A stretch of 64,000 nucleotides of DNA, taken from the NCBI RefSeq assembly GCF_024753145.1, contig NZ_JANUGU010000009.1, forward strand, positions 1 to 64,000, in the 5' to 3' direction. The position numbers and the translations under genes were made by a program. This DNA is from Massilia terrae. GTDB taxonomy: Bacteria > Pseudomonadota > Gammaproteobacteria > Burkholderiales > Burkholderiaceae_D. Shown in pieces: positions 1 through 9,304 of the stretch; positions within the stretch are counted from its first letter, which is position 1, and each line of letters opens with the position of its first letter. The notes beneath the pieces were generated by a model. It was not told the origin of the DNA, ran no database searches, and saw only the letters and a program-made list of their open reading frames with translations.

Positions 1-1
1 C

Positions 2-2560
2 GCAAGCGCCCTGGCCGACGGCAGCCACACCGTGAGCGTCACCGATACCGATGGCGCAGGCAATACCGGTACCGCATCGGTCAGCTTCGTTCTCGATACC
101 AAACTGACCGCGCCGACCGTATCGCTGACGACTGACAGCGGCAAGCCCGGCGACGGCCTGACCAATAAGGCCGGCCTCACCTTCAATACCGCCGATAGCG
201 ACGCAACACGGGTCATCACCGTCGACGGAAAAGTCGTGAACAGCTACGATGCCAGTGCCCTCGCAGACGGCAGCCACACCGTCAGCGTCACCGATACCGA
301 CAACGCCGGCAACACCGGAACTGCATCGGTCAGCTTCACGCTGGATACCAAGCTGACCGCGCCCACCGTCGCGCTGACGACTGACAGCGGCAAGCCCACC
401 GACGGCCTGTCGAACAAAGCCGGACTCACGTTCAACACCGCGGATAGCGATGCGACCCGCGTCATCACCGTCGACGGCAAGGTCGTGAACGGCTACGATG
501 CCAGCGCGCTGGCTGACGGCAGCCACACCGTCAGCGTCACCGATACCGACGGTGCGGGAAATACGGGGACCGCATCCGTTAGCTTCACACTCGACACCAA
601 GCTGACCGCGCCGACCGTAGCGCTGACGACTGACAGCGGCAAACCCGGCGATGGTCTGACGAATAACGCAGGCATCACCTTCAACACCGCCGACAGCGAT
701 GCCACCCGCGTCATCACCGTCGACGGCAAGGTCGTGAACAGCTACGACGCAAGCGCCCTGGCCGATGGCAGCCATACCGTCAGCGTCACCGATACGGATG
801 GCGCGGGCAACACAGGCAACGCTTCGGTCAGCTTCACCCTCGATACCAAGCTGACCGCACCCACCGTCGCGCTGACGACTGACAGCGGCAAGCCCGGCGA
901 CGGCCTGACCAACAAAGCGGGCCTCACGTTCAACATCGCTGACAGCGACGCGACCCGCGTCATCGCCGTCGACGGCAAGGTCGTGAACAGCTACGATGCC
1001 AGCGCCCTGGCCGACGGCAGCCACACCGTGAGCGTCACGGATACGGACGGCGCGGGCAACACCGGCACCGCATTGGTCACCTTCACCCTCGATACCAAGC
1101 TGACTGCGCCGACCGTCGCGCTGACGAATGACAGCGGCAAGCCCGGCGACGGCCTGACCAACAAAGCGGGCCTCACGTTCAACATGGCCGACAGCGACGC
1201 AACCCGGGTCATCACCCTCGACGGCAAACTGGTGAGCAGCTACGACCCGAGCGCCTTGGCCGATGGCAGTCACACCGTCGCCGTCACCGATACGGATGCC
1301 GCGGGCAACAGCGCCAGTGCATCGTCGACTTTTGTCCTCGACACCAAAGCGCCCGTGTTCACTTCCCCGGCGACCGCCAGCATCGCGGAAAACATCGGCA
1401 CGAACCAGCTCGTGTATTCGGCGCTTGCAACCGACGATCACGCGATTGCGTTCAGCCTGGGCGGCGCTGATGCCGGCAAATTCGACATCAGCTCTTTGGG
1501 CGCCGTGACGCTCAAGGACAATCCGAATTACGAAGACATCAACCTCTACCACTTCTCCGTGGTCGCGACGGATGCCGCTGGCAACCATACCGAACAGGCC
1601 GTGGCGCTCGGTATCACCAATGTCAACGAAGCGCCGGTCGCTTCGCCGTCCAGCGTGTCGACCATCGAGAATTCCCCGATCACTTTCCAGTTCTCAGACT
1701 TCACCTTTGATCCGGATGCCGGGGACAAGCTCACCCTTTCACTCGCATCGGTGAAGGCCAGCCTGAGCTGGGCGAATACCGATCCCGCCGCCCCAACGAC
1801 GCTGATCAATCCGGTCACGCATACCGCAGTTGACGTGTCATCGCTGAATGTGCAGGCCAGTATCTCGGCCGACGGCACGAGTATCACGCTGACGCCCCCT
1901 GCGGAACTAAACTGGATGGCCACAGGCCAGGCGGTGAAAGCGACATTCAATTACACGGTAACGGACTTGGGAGGCCTGTCGAGCAGTAACGCGATCACCC
2001 TGGTCATGACCGGTTCGACTAGTGACAAAGGCGTGAATCTGGTCGGTGGAAATGGCGACGACACGCTTTCGGGGAATCCGAATAACAATGCGGAAGACAT
2101 CATCCAGGGTGGGAATGGCAACGACACTATTTCCGGCTACGGTGGCACCGATGTCCTTTACGGCGGCAACGGTGACGACAAGTTAAGTGGCGGCTCGGGC
2201 ATCGACTATCTTTACGGAGACAGTGGCAACGATACCCTGGACGGCGGCGCCGACGGTGACTACCTTTTCGGCGGCAAAGGCAATGACATCCTCATCGGCG
2301 GCACCGGCGCTGACAAGTTCGTATTTGAACCGCAAAGCGGCAACGACCGCATCCTCGACTTCAATGCGGCCGAAGGCGACAAGCTGTATTTCGCGAACAT
2401 CTTCCCGACCTCGATGACGGTAGACGCCTTTATTGCGAAGTACGTCACCGACACCGGGAACGATTTGTTGATCACTCTTCCCGGAGGTTCGATTGTGTTG
2501 GTCGGTGTCCCGAACGTCAGCGCATTGGCTGGCGCAATCTCCTTCGGCATGCCGTCATAA
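2..2560 (+). CDS. Large RTX/Ig-repeat surface adhesin, 3' part (5' end outside window)
   Basis: The reading frame is open from the left edge, so the N-terminus lies outside the window; the internal GTG at position 32 is not a believable start. The visible 853 residues hold five full and one partial 83-residue Ig-like repeats, a cadherin-like stretch (around residues 450-540), another Ig-like segment, and then glycine/aspartate-rich RTX nonapeptides of the GGxGxDxLx type (about residues 680-770). A short C-terminal domain typical of type I secretion substrates follows. Such proteins are exported by type I systems, bind calcium through the RTX repeats, and act as cell-surface or biofilm adhesins. 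No ABC exporter or TolC partner is adjacent in the window, so secretion through type I is inferred from the family. Confidence 0.9.
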   Translation, partial: ASALADGSHTVSVTDTDGAGNTGTASVSFVLDTKLTAPTVSLTTDSGKPGDGLTNKAGLTFNTADSDATRVITVDGKVVNSYDASALADGSHTVSVTDTDNAGNTGTASVSFTLDTKLTAPTVALTTDSGKPTDGLSNKAGLTFNTADSDATRVITVDGKVVNGYDASALADGSHTVSVTDTDGAGNTGTASVSFTLDTKLTAPTVALTTDSGKPGDGLTNNAGITFNTADSDATRVITVDGKVVNSYDASALADGSHTVSVTDTDGAGNTGNASVSFTLDTKLTAPTVALTTDSGKPGDGLTNKAGLTFNIADSDATRVIAVDGKVVNSYDASALADGSHTVSVTDTDGAGNTGTALVTFTLDTKLTAPTVALTNDSGKPGDGLTNKAGLTFNMADSDATRVITLDGKLVSSYDPSALADGSHTVAVTDTDAAGNSASASSTFVLDTKAPVFTSPATASIAENIGTNQLVYSALATDDHAIAFSLGGADAGKFDISSLGAVTLKDNPNYEDINLYHFSVVATDAAGNHTEQAVALGITNVNEAPVASPSSVSTIENSPITFQFSDFTFDPDAGDKLTLSLASVKASLSWANTDPAAPTTLINPVTHTAVDVSSLNVQASISADGTSITLTPPAELNWMATGQAVKATFNYTVTDLGGLSSSNAITLVMTGSTSDKGVNLVGGNGDDTLSGNPNNNAEDIIQGGNGNDTISGYGGTDVLYGGNGDDKLSGGSGIDYLYGDSGNDTLDGGADGDYLFGGKGNDILIGGTGADKFVFEPQSGNDRILDFNAAEGDKLYFANIFPTSMTVDAFIAKYVTDTGNDLLITLPGGSIVLVGVPNVSALAGAISFGMPS
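95..1339 (+). repeat. Tandem 249-bp coding repeats (five full copies plus a partial one)
   Basis: Copies begin at 95, 344, 593, 842 and 1091, each exactly 249 bp (83 codons) and each opening with the codons for Asp-Thr-Lys. A partial copy occupies 2-94 and the array probably continues upstream. The encoded units are nearly identical, while synonymous positions differ between copies, so protein sequence is conserved more strictly than DNA. The last copy is the most divergent and leads into the cadherin-like part. Confidence 0.92.
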
Positions 2561-2616
2561 ATACACCAACAAACCGTAAGTCCATCAAGGATGACCTTGA
2601 ACTACAATCTCCCTGC

Positions 2617-2631
2617 GCTGATCCGATCAGC
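2617..2631. promoter_or_regulatory. Short perfect palindrome upstream of the polygalacturonase gene
   Basis: GCTGATC, one base, then GATCAGC forms a 7-bp perfect inverted repeat 33 bp before the TTG start of the GH28 gene and 56 bp after the adhesin stop. It could be an operator or part of a weak terminator; there is no T-run after it. Confidence 0.25.
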
Positions 2632-2664
2632 CTGAAAAACAAAATCAGCAAGGGGAGCATTGGT

Positions 2665-4131
2665 TTGAAATTTATTCGCATTATCGGGGGCACGCTGCCC
2701 CTGTTTATTGGTTTGACGAGTGTGGCGGCGGCACAAGACAGGCGCGAAGTCACGGAGCCGGTAGTGCCTTCGGCCTGCACCACGCTGCATGCGGAAAAAT
2801 TCGTCGCCGACGACAGAAAATTATCGGATGCCGACGAAAGCAAACCCGACACACGGCTGATCCAGGCGGCGCTGGATCACTGCGCCCAAGGCAAGGCGGT
2901 GGAACTCGCAGCATCCCCTGGCAAAAACGCCTTCATGAGCGGGCCGCTTCAGGTGCCGGACGGCGTCACGCTGTTGATCGGCAAAGGCGTGACTCTGTAC
3001 GCCTCGCGCAACCCGGCCGATTACGATTATCTTTCCGCTCGCGGAGTGTGCGGCACTTCCGAAGCGACCGAGCGGAAGTTTGGTGAAGCGGCTGCAGCAC
3101 CGGAAGGCTTGCGCTCCATTTCCGGGCCGTCGAAGCCGATGGGCTGCCAAGCGCTAATTTCGATCATCGATGCAAAAAATGCGGCAGTGATGGGTGAAGG
3201 CACTATCGACGGCGGCGGCGACATGCAATTGATCGGCCGCGACTACAGCTGGTGGCAAATGGCGCGCAAGGCCGAACCCGGCAACAAAAAATATTACAGC
3301 GTAAAGCTGATCGTCGCGCGCAATGCGGACGGTCTGGTCTTATACGGCATCACCCTGCACAACTCACCGAACTATCACGTCACGGTCAACAATACGAACG
3401 GATTCACGGCGTGGGGCGTGCACCTGCAGACCCCGACCGTGGCGCATACCGATGCGCGTAATACCGACGGCATCGATCCTGGCAGTTCGACCAATATCAC
3501 CATCGCCCACAGCTGGATCGATAACGAGGACGACAATATCGCGATCAAGACCGGCGTGACGCATATGAGCGTGCTGCACAATCATTTTTACAGCGGACAT
3601 GGCATGTCGATCGGCAGCGAGACCTATAGTGGTGTCAGTAACCTGCTGGTCGACGATCTCGTCGAAGATCACACTACCAGCGGCATTCGCATCAAGAGCA
3701 ATGTGACGCGTGGCGGTCCAGTGCATGATCTCGTGTACCAGAATATCTGCATGCGCGATGTGCAGGTGCCGATCGCCATCAGCCCCTACTACAACAACGG
3801 CACGATCGATCAGTTCTTCGATCCTGGATTCAAGGGCACCCGCATTCCAGACTACAAAGCGATCACCCTGCGCAATATCTCGGTCATGACGCCAGGCGAC
3901 GTGCTGATCGCCGGCGCCGACGAAAGCCACCGCACCGCGGTCAGTCTTGAGAATGTGACGATCGCGGGAATACAGCCGGCCCTGGTTCACATAAAATTGG
4001 CGGACATCACCCACGCGCGCAGCAATATCCCGTTTGGCGGCCAGCCGGCGGACCTGAAGTTCGTGCCTGCCAGCGTGCCGGCGCCGGCCACTCCGTACAG
4101 CTGCGAAGGGAAATTCCTGCCGATGCGCTAA
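2665..4131 (+). CDS. Secreted GH28 polygalacturonase
   Basis: The 488-residue protein has an N-terminal signal peptide ending near VAAAQ, so it is exported. It carries the four hallmark stretches of glycoside hydrolase family 28: NTDGID (about residue 269), DDNIAIK (about 290), GHGMSIG (about 312) and RIKSN (about 342), which supply the catalytic aspartates, the histidine and the substrate-binding Arg/Lys. The predicted role is hydrolysis of alpha-1,4-galacturonan in pectin. The start is TTG, chosen because AGGGGAG lies 7-13 bases upstream and the signal peptide begins directly there. The stop overlaps by 4 bp the stop of the convergent glycerate kinase gene. Exo versus endo action cannot be decided from sequence. 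Confidence 0.92.
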   Translation: MKFIRIIGGTLPLFIGLTSVAAAQDRREVTEPVVPSACTTLHAEKFVADDRKLSDADESKPDTRLIQAALDHCAQGKAVELAASPGKNAFMSGPLQVPDGVTLLIGKGVTLYASRNPADYDYLSARGVCGTSEATERKFGEAAAAPEGLRSISGPSKPMGCQALISIIDAKNAAVMGEGTIDGGGDMQLIGRDYSWWQMARKAEPGNKKYYSVKLIVARNADGLVLYGITLHNSPNYHVTVNNTNGFTAWGVHLQTPTVAHTDARNTDGIDPGSSTNITIAHSWIDNEDDNIAIKTGVTHMSVLHNHFYSGHGMSIGSETYSGVSNLLVDDLVEDHTTSGIRIKSNVTRGGPVHDLVYQNICMRDVQVPIAISPYYNNGTIDQFFDPGFKGTRIPDYKAITLRNISVMTPGDVLIAGADESHRTAVSLENVTIAGIQPALVHIKLADITHARSNIPFGGQPADLKFVPASVPAPATPYSCEGKFLPMR

Positions 4132-5279
4132 GTGCGCGGCGCGAGCTGCGCGCCCAGCTTGATGACCGCCGCGACATTGCGTCCGGCCTGGCGCAAATTG
4201 GCTTCGGCCTCCGCCAGCGCCTCGGCAACCGTGCACGGCCTGCATACGGCGCCGAACACCGCATCGATGCCATGCGTGTGCACGACGCCGACATCCTTCG
4301 CGAGGCTGCCGCCGATGCCGATCACGGGCTTTCCGTGGCGGCGCGCCACGTTCGCCACGCCGACCGGAGTCTTGCCGTTGATGCTCTGGCTGTCGATTCG
4401 TCCCTCGCCAGTCACGACGAGGTCGGCGTCGCGCACCGCCGCGTCGAGCCCGATCGCCTCGGCCACGATTTCCGCGCCCGGCCGCAGCCGGCCGTTCAGG
4501 AACACCAGCATCGCCAGCGCAATCCCGCCACCTGCGCCAACGCCCGGCACCTGCGCCGCATCCTTGCCAAGGTCCCGCTTGATGACCTCCGCATAATGGC
4601 TTAGATTGGCGTCGAGTTGCTCGACCATCGCAGGCGTCGCGCCTTTCTGTGGCCCGAAGATCGCCGACGCGCCTTGCGGCCCGACCAGCGGGTTGCTGAC
4701 GTCGCAGGCGATGTCGAACACGCAGTCGCGCACGCGCGGGTCGAGGCCGGAAGCATCGATGCGCACGAGCCGCCCCAGTTCGCCGCCGCCTGGCCCGATC
4801 TCGGCGCCGTGCGCGTCGAGCATTCTCACGCCGAGCGCCTGCATCATCCCGGCGCCGCCGTCATTGGTGGCGCTGCCGCCGACACCGAGCACGAAGCGGC
4901 GCGCCCCGGCATCGAGCGCCTGGCGGATCAGTTCGCCCGTACCGTAGCTTGTGGTGACCAGCGGGTTGCGCGCATCGGGCGGCACCAGTTCGAGGCCGCT
5001 GGCGGCCGCCATCTCGATGACCGCCAACTGCCTGTCGCCGGCAAGGCCGTAGAAAGGCTGTACCGGGGCGCCGAGCGGGCCCGTCACCGTGCCGAACACG
5101 CGGCGCCCGCCCGTGGCGTCGATCATGGCCTGGACCGTGCCCTCGCCGCCGTCGGCCATCGGCTTCCTGACATACTCGGCGTCGGGGAAAATCTCGCGGA
5201 AGCCTTGCTCGATGGCGCTGGCCACCGCCATCGCCGACAGGCTTTCCTTGAATGAGTCAGGCGCGATAACAATCTTCAT
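4128..5279 (-). CDS. garK: Glycerate 2-kinase (GarK/GlxK family)
   Basis: The 383-residue protein begins MKIVIAPDSFKESLSA, the canonical N-terminus of type I glycerate kinases, and contains the family's glycine-rich GVGGSATNDGGAG stretch near residue 130. The reaction is ATP-dependent phosphorylation of D-glycerate, the last committed step of galactarate/glucarate catabolism and of the glycerate pathway from glyoxylate. An in-frame extension to 5969 exists but lies inside the MFS gene and is rejected. It lies 17 bp downstream of the MFS transporter on the same strand, so the two are probably cotranscribed from the promoter region shared with cdaR. Confidence 0.93.
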   Translation of the reverse strand: MKIVIAPDSFKESLSAMAVASAIEQGFREIFPDAEYVRKPMADGGEGTVQAMIDATGGRRVFGTVTGPLGAPVQPFYGLAGDRQLAVIEMAAASGLELVPPDARNPLVTTSYGTGELIRQALDAGARRFVLGVGGSATNDGGAGMMQALGVRMLDAHGAEIGPGGGELGRLVRIDASGLDPRVRDCVFDIACDVSNPLVGPQGASAIFGPQKGATPAMVEQLDANLSHYAEVIKRDLGKDAAQVPGVGAGGGIALAMLVFLNGRLRPGAEIVAEAIGLDAAVRDADLVVTGEGRIDSQSINGKTPVGVANVARRHGKPVIGIGGSLAKDVGVVHTHGIDAVFGAVCRPCTVAEALAEAEANLRQAGRNVAAVIKLGAQLAPRT

Positions 5280-5296
5280 GTGACAGGCCCTGGTGC

Positions 5297-6646
5297 CTAG
5301 CGATTGACCAGTTTGGCGGGCACCAGCATCACGAGGAGCGCGCCGGCAAACAGGACCGTGGAAAGAATATACAGCGCGAGGTCGGTGCTGTGCGTCATAT
5401 CCTTGATCCAGCCGACCAGGAAGGGGCTGACGAAGCCGGCGATCTGACCCAGCGAATTGATCAGGGCCAGGCCGCCGGCCGCCGCCGCGCTGCCGAGGAA
5501 AGCCGCCGGCAGCGGCCAGAACATCGGCAGGCCGGTCAGTGCACCCATCGTGGCGATGGTCAGGCCGACCATCACGATCAGCGGATTCGACGAGAACTTG
5601 GCGGCCAGCAGCAGGCCCACCAGCGCCATCAGCATCGGCACCGACAAGTGCCAGCGGCGCTCGCGGCGCTGGTCCGCGGAACGACCGGCGAACACCATGA
5701 ATACGCCCGCGAACAGGTAGGGAATCGCACTCAGCCAGCCAACTGTCGCCGGATCCTTGAAGCCGAGCGCCTTGATGATCGACGGCAGCCAGAAGTTGAT
5801 CGCGTACACGCCCATCTGAATCGAGAAGTAAATGGCGCCGAGCATCCAGACGTGGCCGTTGCGCAGCACGCTGGCGAACGACTGGCCGGCGTGGCTGATC
5901 GTGCGGCGGCTCTGTTCGTCCGCATCGAGCGCGGCCTGCATCGCGGCCTTCTCGTCTTGCGTCAGCCACGTCGCGTCGCGCAAGCTATCGGAGAGATAAA
6001 ACAGTGCGATCACCCCGAGGATCACGGTCGGCAACCCCTGCAACAGGAATAACCATTGCCAGCCTGCCAGGCCACCCTGACCGCTGGTGAAATGATGCAG
6101 CATCCAGCCCGACAGCGGACCGCCGATCAGGCCCGACACCGGGATCGCGGACATGAACAGCGCCATCACGTGGCCGCGCTTTTCGGAAGGGAACCATTTG
6201 GTGAAGTACAGGACCATGCCGGGAAAGAAGCCGGCTTCGGCGACACCCGTAAGGAAGCGCAGCACGTAGAACGAGGTCGGATTACTGACAAACAGCATCG
6301 CCGCGGACAAGCCGCCCCACAGGATCATCATGATGCCGATGCAGCGCCGCGCACCTAGCCGGTGCAGCGTCAGGTTGGTTGGCACGCCGCTGAGGACGTA
6401 GCCCAGGAAGAAGATGCCCGCACCCAGCCCATACACGGTCTCGCTCAGCTTGAGCGCATCGAGCATCTCAAGCTTGGCGAACCCGACGTTGACCCGGTCC
6501 AGGTAATTGAACAGATAGCAGATGAAGATGAAGGGAATCAGGCGCCAGGTGGCTTTCCGATAGGCGCTGGCCAGGACCGATGTTGTTCCGTCCGCGCCCG
6601 GAAGATCGTCCGCGCCACCGCTGTACGCGCTCATGGCTTTGTTCAT
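5297..6646 (-). CDS. MFS transporter, anion:cation symporter family (sugar-acid type)
   Basis: The 449-residue membrane protein has about 12 hydrophobic segments and the NYLDRVNVGFA motif in the first transmembrane region, typical of the ACS family that includes D-galactarate/glucarate (GudP, GarP) and tartrate (TtuB) permeases. Its gene lies between glycerate kinase and a divergent CdaR-type activator, which fits uptake of a sugar diacid such as galactarate or glucarate. A GGAG ribosome site sits 7 bases before the start. The exact substrate is inferred from neighbours; tartrate or hydroxypyruvate-type acids are alternatives. Confidence 0.88.
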   Translation of the reverse strand: MNKAMSAYSGGADDLPGADGTTSVLASAYRKATWRLIPFIFICYLFNYLDRVNVGFAKLEMLDALKLSETVYGLGAGIFFLGYVLSGVPTNLTLHRLGARRCIGIMMILWGGLSAAMLFVSNPTSFYVLRFLTGVAEAGFFPGMVLYFTKWFPSEKRGHVMALFMSAIPVSGLIGGPLSGWMLHHFTSGQGGLAGWQWLFLLQGLPTVILGVIALFYLSDSLRDATWLTQDEKAAMQAALDADEQSRRTISHAGQSFASVLRNGHVWMLGAIYFSIQMGVYAINFWLPSIIKALGFKDPATVGWLSAIPYLFAGVFMVFAGRSADQRRERRWHLSVPMLMALVGLLLAAKFSSNPLIVMVGLTIATMGALTGLPMFWPLPAAFLGSAAAAGGLALINSLGQIAGFVSPFLVGWIKDMTHSTDLALYILSTVLFAGALLVMLVPAKLVNR

Positions 6647-6802
6647 GATTGTCTCCGCTGTTATGTAGGTAGGGATGACGGCGATTATCGCGAAATGCTG
6701 CGCACAAATCCTCGTTCAGGCGCACTAGCCTGGACGGCGATTTTCTGCCATTTCTTGGGCATTTGCACAATCTGGAGTCGATCGATCAAACGGCAGGCAT
6801 TT

Positions 6803-6830
6803 TTGTCAATTGGCAGGACTGCAGTCAAAT
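6803..6830 (+). promoter_or_regulatory. Possible sigma70 promoter for cdaR
   Basis: TTGTCA (6803-6808) and TCAAAT (6825-6830) are spaced 16 bp and match five and four of six consensus bases. The predicted start of transcription is about 10 bases before the cdaR ATG. It lies in the 201-bp divergent spacer between the MFS transporter and cdaR, where CdaR sites would also be expected. This is a visual match only. Confidence 0.3.
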
Positions 6831-6847
6831 CGTTTAGAGTTCAGGTC

Positions 6848-8041
6848 ATGGATATCATAAACGCCGCCCTGGCAAACGACATCGTCACGCGAACGATGCA
6901 CATCATCCCGTTCAACGTCAACGTCATGGACGTGCATGGCGTGATCCTGGCCAGCGGCGAACCCGGGCGCGTCGGCGAGCAGCACGATGGCGCCTTGCTC
7001 GCGCTGGCCCGGAAACAGACGGTCGAGATCGATGCCGTGTCGGCCAGGCTGATGCACGGCGCAAGGCCGGGCGTGAACCTGCCGCTCACCGTCAACGGGC
7101 AGATCTGCGGCGCGGTGGGGCTCTCGGGCGAGCCGGACGAGGTGCGCAGGTATGGCCAACTGGTGCAACTGACTGCCGAGATGATCTTGGAGCAGGCGAG
7201 CCTGGCCAGCGAACTGCAGCACGATTCGCGCTACCGCGAGGCCTTCGTGCTGAACCTGATCCGCTACGACGCGGCGGCGCGCCCGGAGCTTGAGGCGTGG
7301 GGACTGCGCCTTGGGGTGAACTTCGCGCGCATGCAACTGGTGTTCCTGCTCGAATTGCGGCCCGATCCGGCGCATGCGGACCGCGCGCTGGGCGAGATCC
7401 AACGCCTGCAAATGCGCCTGCTGGCGCGGCAGCCGGGCGTGCTCGCGGCCACCGTCGGGCCGCGCGAGATGGTCATCGTCGATTCCTTCGACCCAAGCAA
7501 GAAAGCGGACGCGATGCCGCAACGCCGCCTGCACGCGTTCGCGGCACTCATGCAGGAGGAATGCCAATTGCCGTTCACACTGGCAATGGGAATTGCCCGC
7601 GTGGGCGTGGAGGGCGTCTCGATTTCCTACCAGAGCGCCAGGGACACCGCGCGCCTGGGCCGGCGCCGCCAGCCGCACCAGCAATACTTCAGTTACTACG
7701 ACCTGACACTGCCAGTACTGCTATCGGGCCTGGCGTCGGGCTGGCAGGCCGAACAGCTACGCGTGCCGATCGCGCGCATCGACCAGGACAAAAACAGGGA
7801 AATGCTGCGGTTGACCCTCGATACATGGTTCGCGCACAACGAGAATTCGAACCGCACAGCCCGCGCGCTGGACATCCACCGGAATACGCTCGACTACCGG
7901 CTGCGGCGCATCGCGGAGCTGACCGGACTGGACCTGACGCGCAGCGAGGATAGGCTGCTGTTGTATGCGTCAGTGCTGCTGTCGCCGGGGACTGCCAGCA
8001 GTAAGCAGCAACTACCGGCCATCCCGGCTGCCGGTGAATAG
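6848..8041 (+). CDS. cdaR: CdaR-type sugar-diacid transcriptional activator
   Basis: The 397-residue protein has an N-terminal diacid-recognition domain (about residues 1-135, starting MDIINAALANDIVTRTM) and a C-terminal PucR-like helix-turn-helix (about 325-380, with SNRTARALDIHRNTLDYRL). CdaR of E. coli activates galactarate, glucarate and glycerate genes in response to those acids. Here it is divergent from the MFS transporter/glycerate kinase pair, exactly the arrangement expected for a local regulator. The open frame extends upstream to 6362, but homology begins at the ATG at 6848. The last 30 bp overlap the 3' end of the convergent amidohydrolase gene. Confidence 0.9.
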   Translation: MDIINAALANDIVTRTMHIIPFNVNVMDVHGVILASGEPGRVGEQHDGALLALARKQTVEIDAVSARLMHGARPGVNLPLTVNGQICGAVGLSGEPDEVRRYGQLVQLTAEMILEQASLASELQHDSRYREAFVLNLIRYDAAARPELEAWGLRLGVNFARMQLVFLLELRPDPAHADRALGEIQRLQMRLLARQPGVLAATVGPREMVIVDSFDPSKKADAMPQRRLHAFAALMQEECQLPFTLAMGIARVGVEGVSISYQSARDTARLGRRRQPHQQYFSYYDLTLPVLLSGLASGWQAEQLRVPIARIDQDKNREMLRLTLDTWFAHNENSNRTARALDIHRNTLDYRLRRIAELTGLDLTRSEDRLLLYASVLLSPGTASSKQQLPAIPAAGE

Positions 8042-9226
8042 CAGCTGGCCGCCGCGAATGGTATAGCGGACGTCGGAGAAAGCGCGAATGCCGTCAGTCT
8101 TCGGATCGGCTCCAAGAACTGTCAGGTCGCCATCCATCCCCGGCGAGACTCGCCCCTGATGGCCGTCGATTTTGAATAACGCGGCAGGAGCCGTCGTCAG
8201 CATGGTCAGGATGTCGTCGGTTCCGAGACCGGCCAAGGTCAGCTGCCTGAACTCTTCGGCGACATCATAGTCAGTGAGGAAGCCCGTGTCGGTTCCGAAG
8301 ACGAGACGAACACCCGCACGATGGGCCTGCAGGACGACGCTGCGGATCTCGCCGATGTTGTGGTCCTGTGAAAACAGCTTCAATGTCGGGATGATCGCAA
8401 GCCTCTTTCGCGCGAGTTCTCGAATCAGGGAAGAATCAATGCCCCCCACGTCTTCCGGTGCGTGAGCAAGGACATCCACTCCACTTGCCATCGCCACCCG
8501 GACGCCTGCGAGGTTTGTCGCATGCGCGAAAACCAGCAAGCCGAGCTGGTGGGATTGCAGGACAGCCGCGGCTGCGATGTCCTCGCGCATCGGCACCACC
8601 TTGTCTGGCGCCACGATCGATCCCGTAAAAAGCTTCGTGATATCCGCGCCCTCGGCACGATTGGCCAGGACGATGCGCCGCGCCTCATCGGCAGACTCTG
8701 GCTGGGGAAGCATGGCCCTGACCTCCGCAGGCAGGCCAGCAAGGTAAAACGGCAAGGCGTGCGCCGGATACAAGGGCAAGCCGGCGGTCCGGATGTGCGG
8801 TCCCGCTACTTCCCCGCTGTCGATACGGCGGCGCAGCGCGGTTGTGACGCCCGGGTCCGACCCGGTGTCGACGACTGAGGTAAAGCCCGCATGGGTGAGC
8901 ATGTCCCGCAGCTGCTGCTCCAGCTTGTCGCGAGGAAGCGTCGAGGCGCCCAGCCACTTCGGCTCAGTGAAATGAACGTGCGCATTCCAGAAGCCGGCAA
9001 AGACAACGCAACCGTCGCAGGGCAGCACCGTTGTACCGCTCGGTAGCGGCACGTCTTTCGACACGGCGGCGATGCGGCCATCATGGATCAGCACCGTACC
9101 GTCGACGACAGGCGCGGCGCCGGGCTCCTTGTAGATCTTCGCATGCACGATGGCGAGGTCGGAAGCCCAGCAGTTTCCGAAAGCGAAGCTCATGGCTGCG
9201 GCGAGGATTACACTCTGCATCTTCAT
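8012..9226 (-). CDS. Exported metal-dependent amidohydrolase
   Basis: The 404-residue protein has a signal peptide (cleavage near NCWA/SDLA) and the amidohydrolase fold: an HVH metal motif near residue 84, a candidate Lys ligand in ITKLF near 195, histidines in FAHATN and VLAHAPE (about 235 and 254), and the metal-binding Asp in FGTDTG near 314. This matches the imidazolonepropionase-like/prolidase-like group of secreted amidohydrolases, which hydrolyse cyclic amides or dipeptide-like substrates. The substrate is unknown. A GGAAGG ribosome site precedes the start. The gene appears monocistronic and its end overlaps the end of cdaR by 30 bp. Confidence 0.85.
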   Translation of the reverse strand: MKMQSVILAAAMSFAFGNCWASDLAIVHAKIYKEPGAAPVVDGTVLIHDGRIAAVSKDVPLPSGTTVLPCDGCVVFAGFWNAHVHFTEPKWLGASTLPRDKLEQQLRDMLTHAGFTSVVDTGSDPGVTTALRRRIDSGEVAGPHIRTAGLPLYPAHALPFYLAGLPAEVRAMLPQPESADEARRIVLANRAEGADITKLFTGSIVAPDKVVPMREDIAAAAVLQSHQLGLLVFAHATNLAGVRVAMASGVDVLAHAPEDVGGIDSSLIRELARKRLAIIPTLKLFSQDHNIGEIRSVVLQAHRAGVRLVFGTDTGFLTDYDVAEEFRQLTLAGLGTDDILTMLTTAPAALFKIDGHQGRVSPGMDGDLTVLGADPKTDGIRAFSDVRYTIRGGQLLFTGSRDGR

Positions 9227-9304
9227 CTGACACTTCCTTCCGATGGTTTAGTCGAGGCAAGTGTAACTATATAATGGGATGAGTCCTTTCTGATGAGGTC
9301 GTCG

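Noticed and set aside
4128..5969. 613-residue frame that would make a longer glycerate kinase
   Set aside because: The extra 230 residues are Arg/Gly-rich shadow sequence of the MFS gene; the canonical kinase start with MKIVIAPDSF is at 5279.
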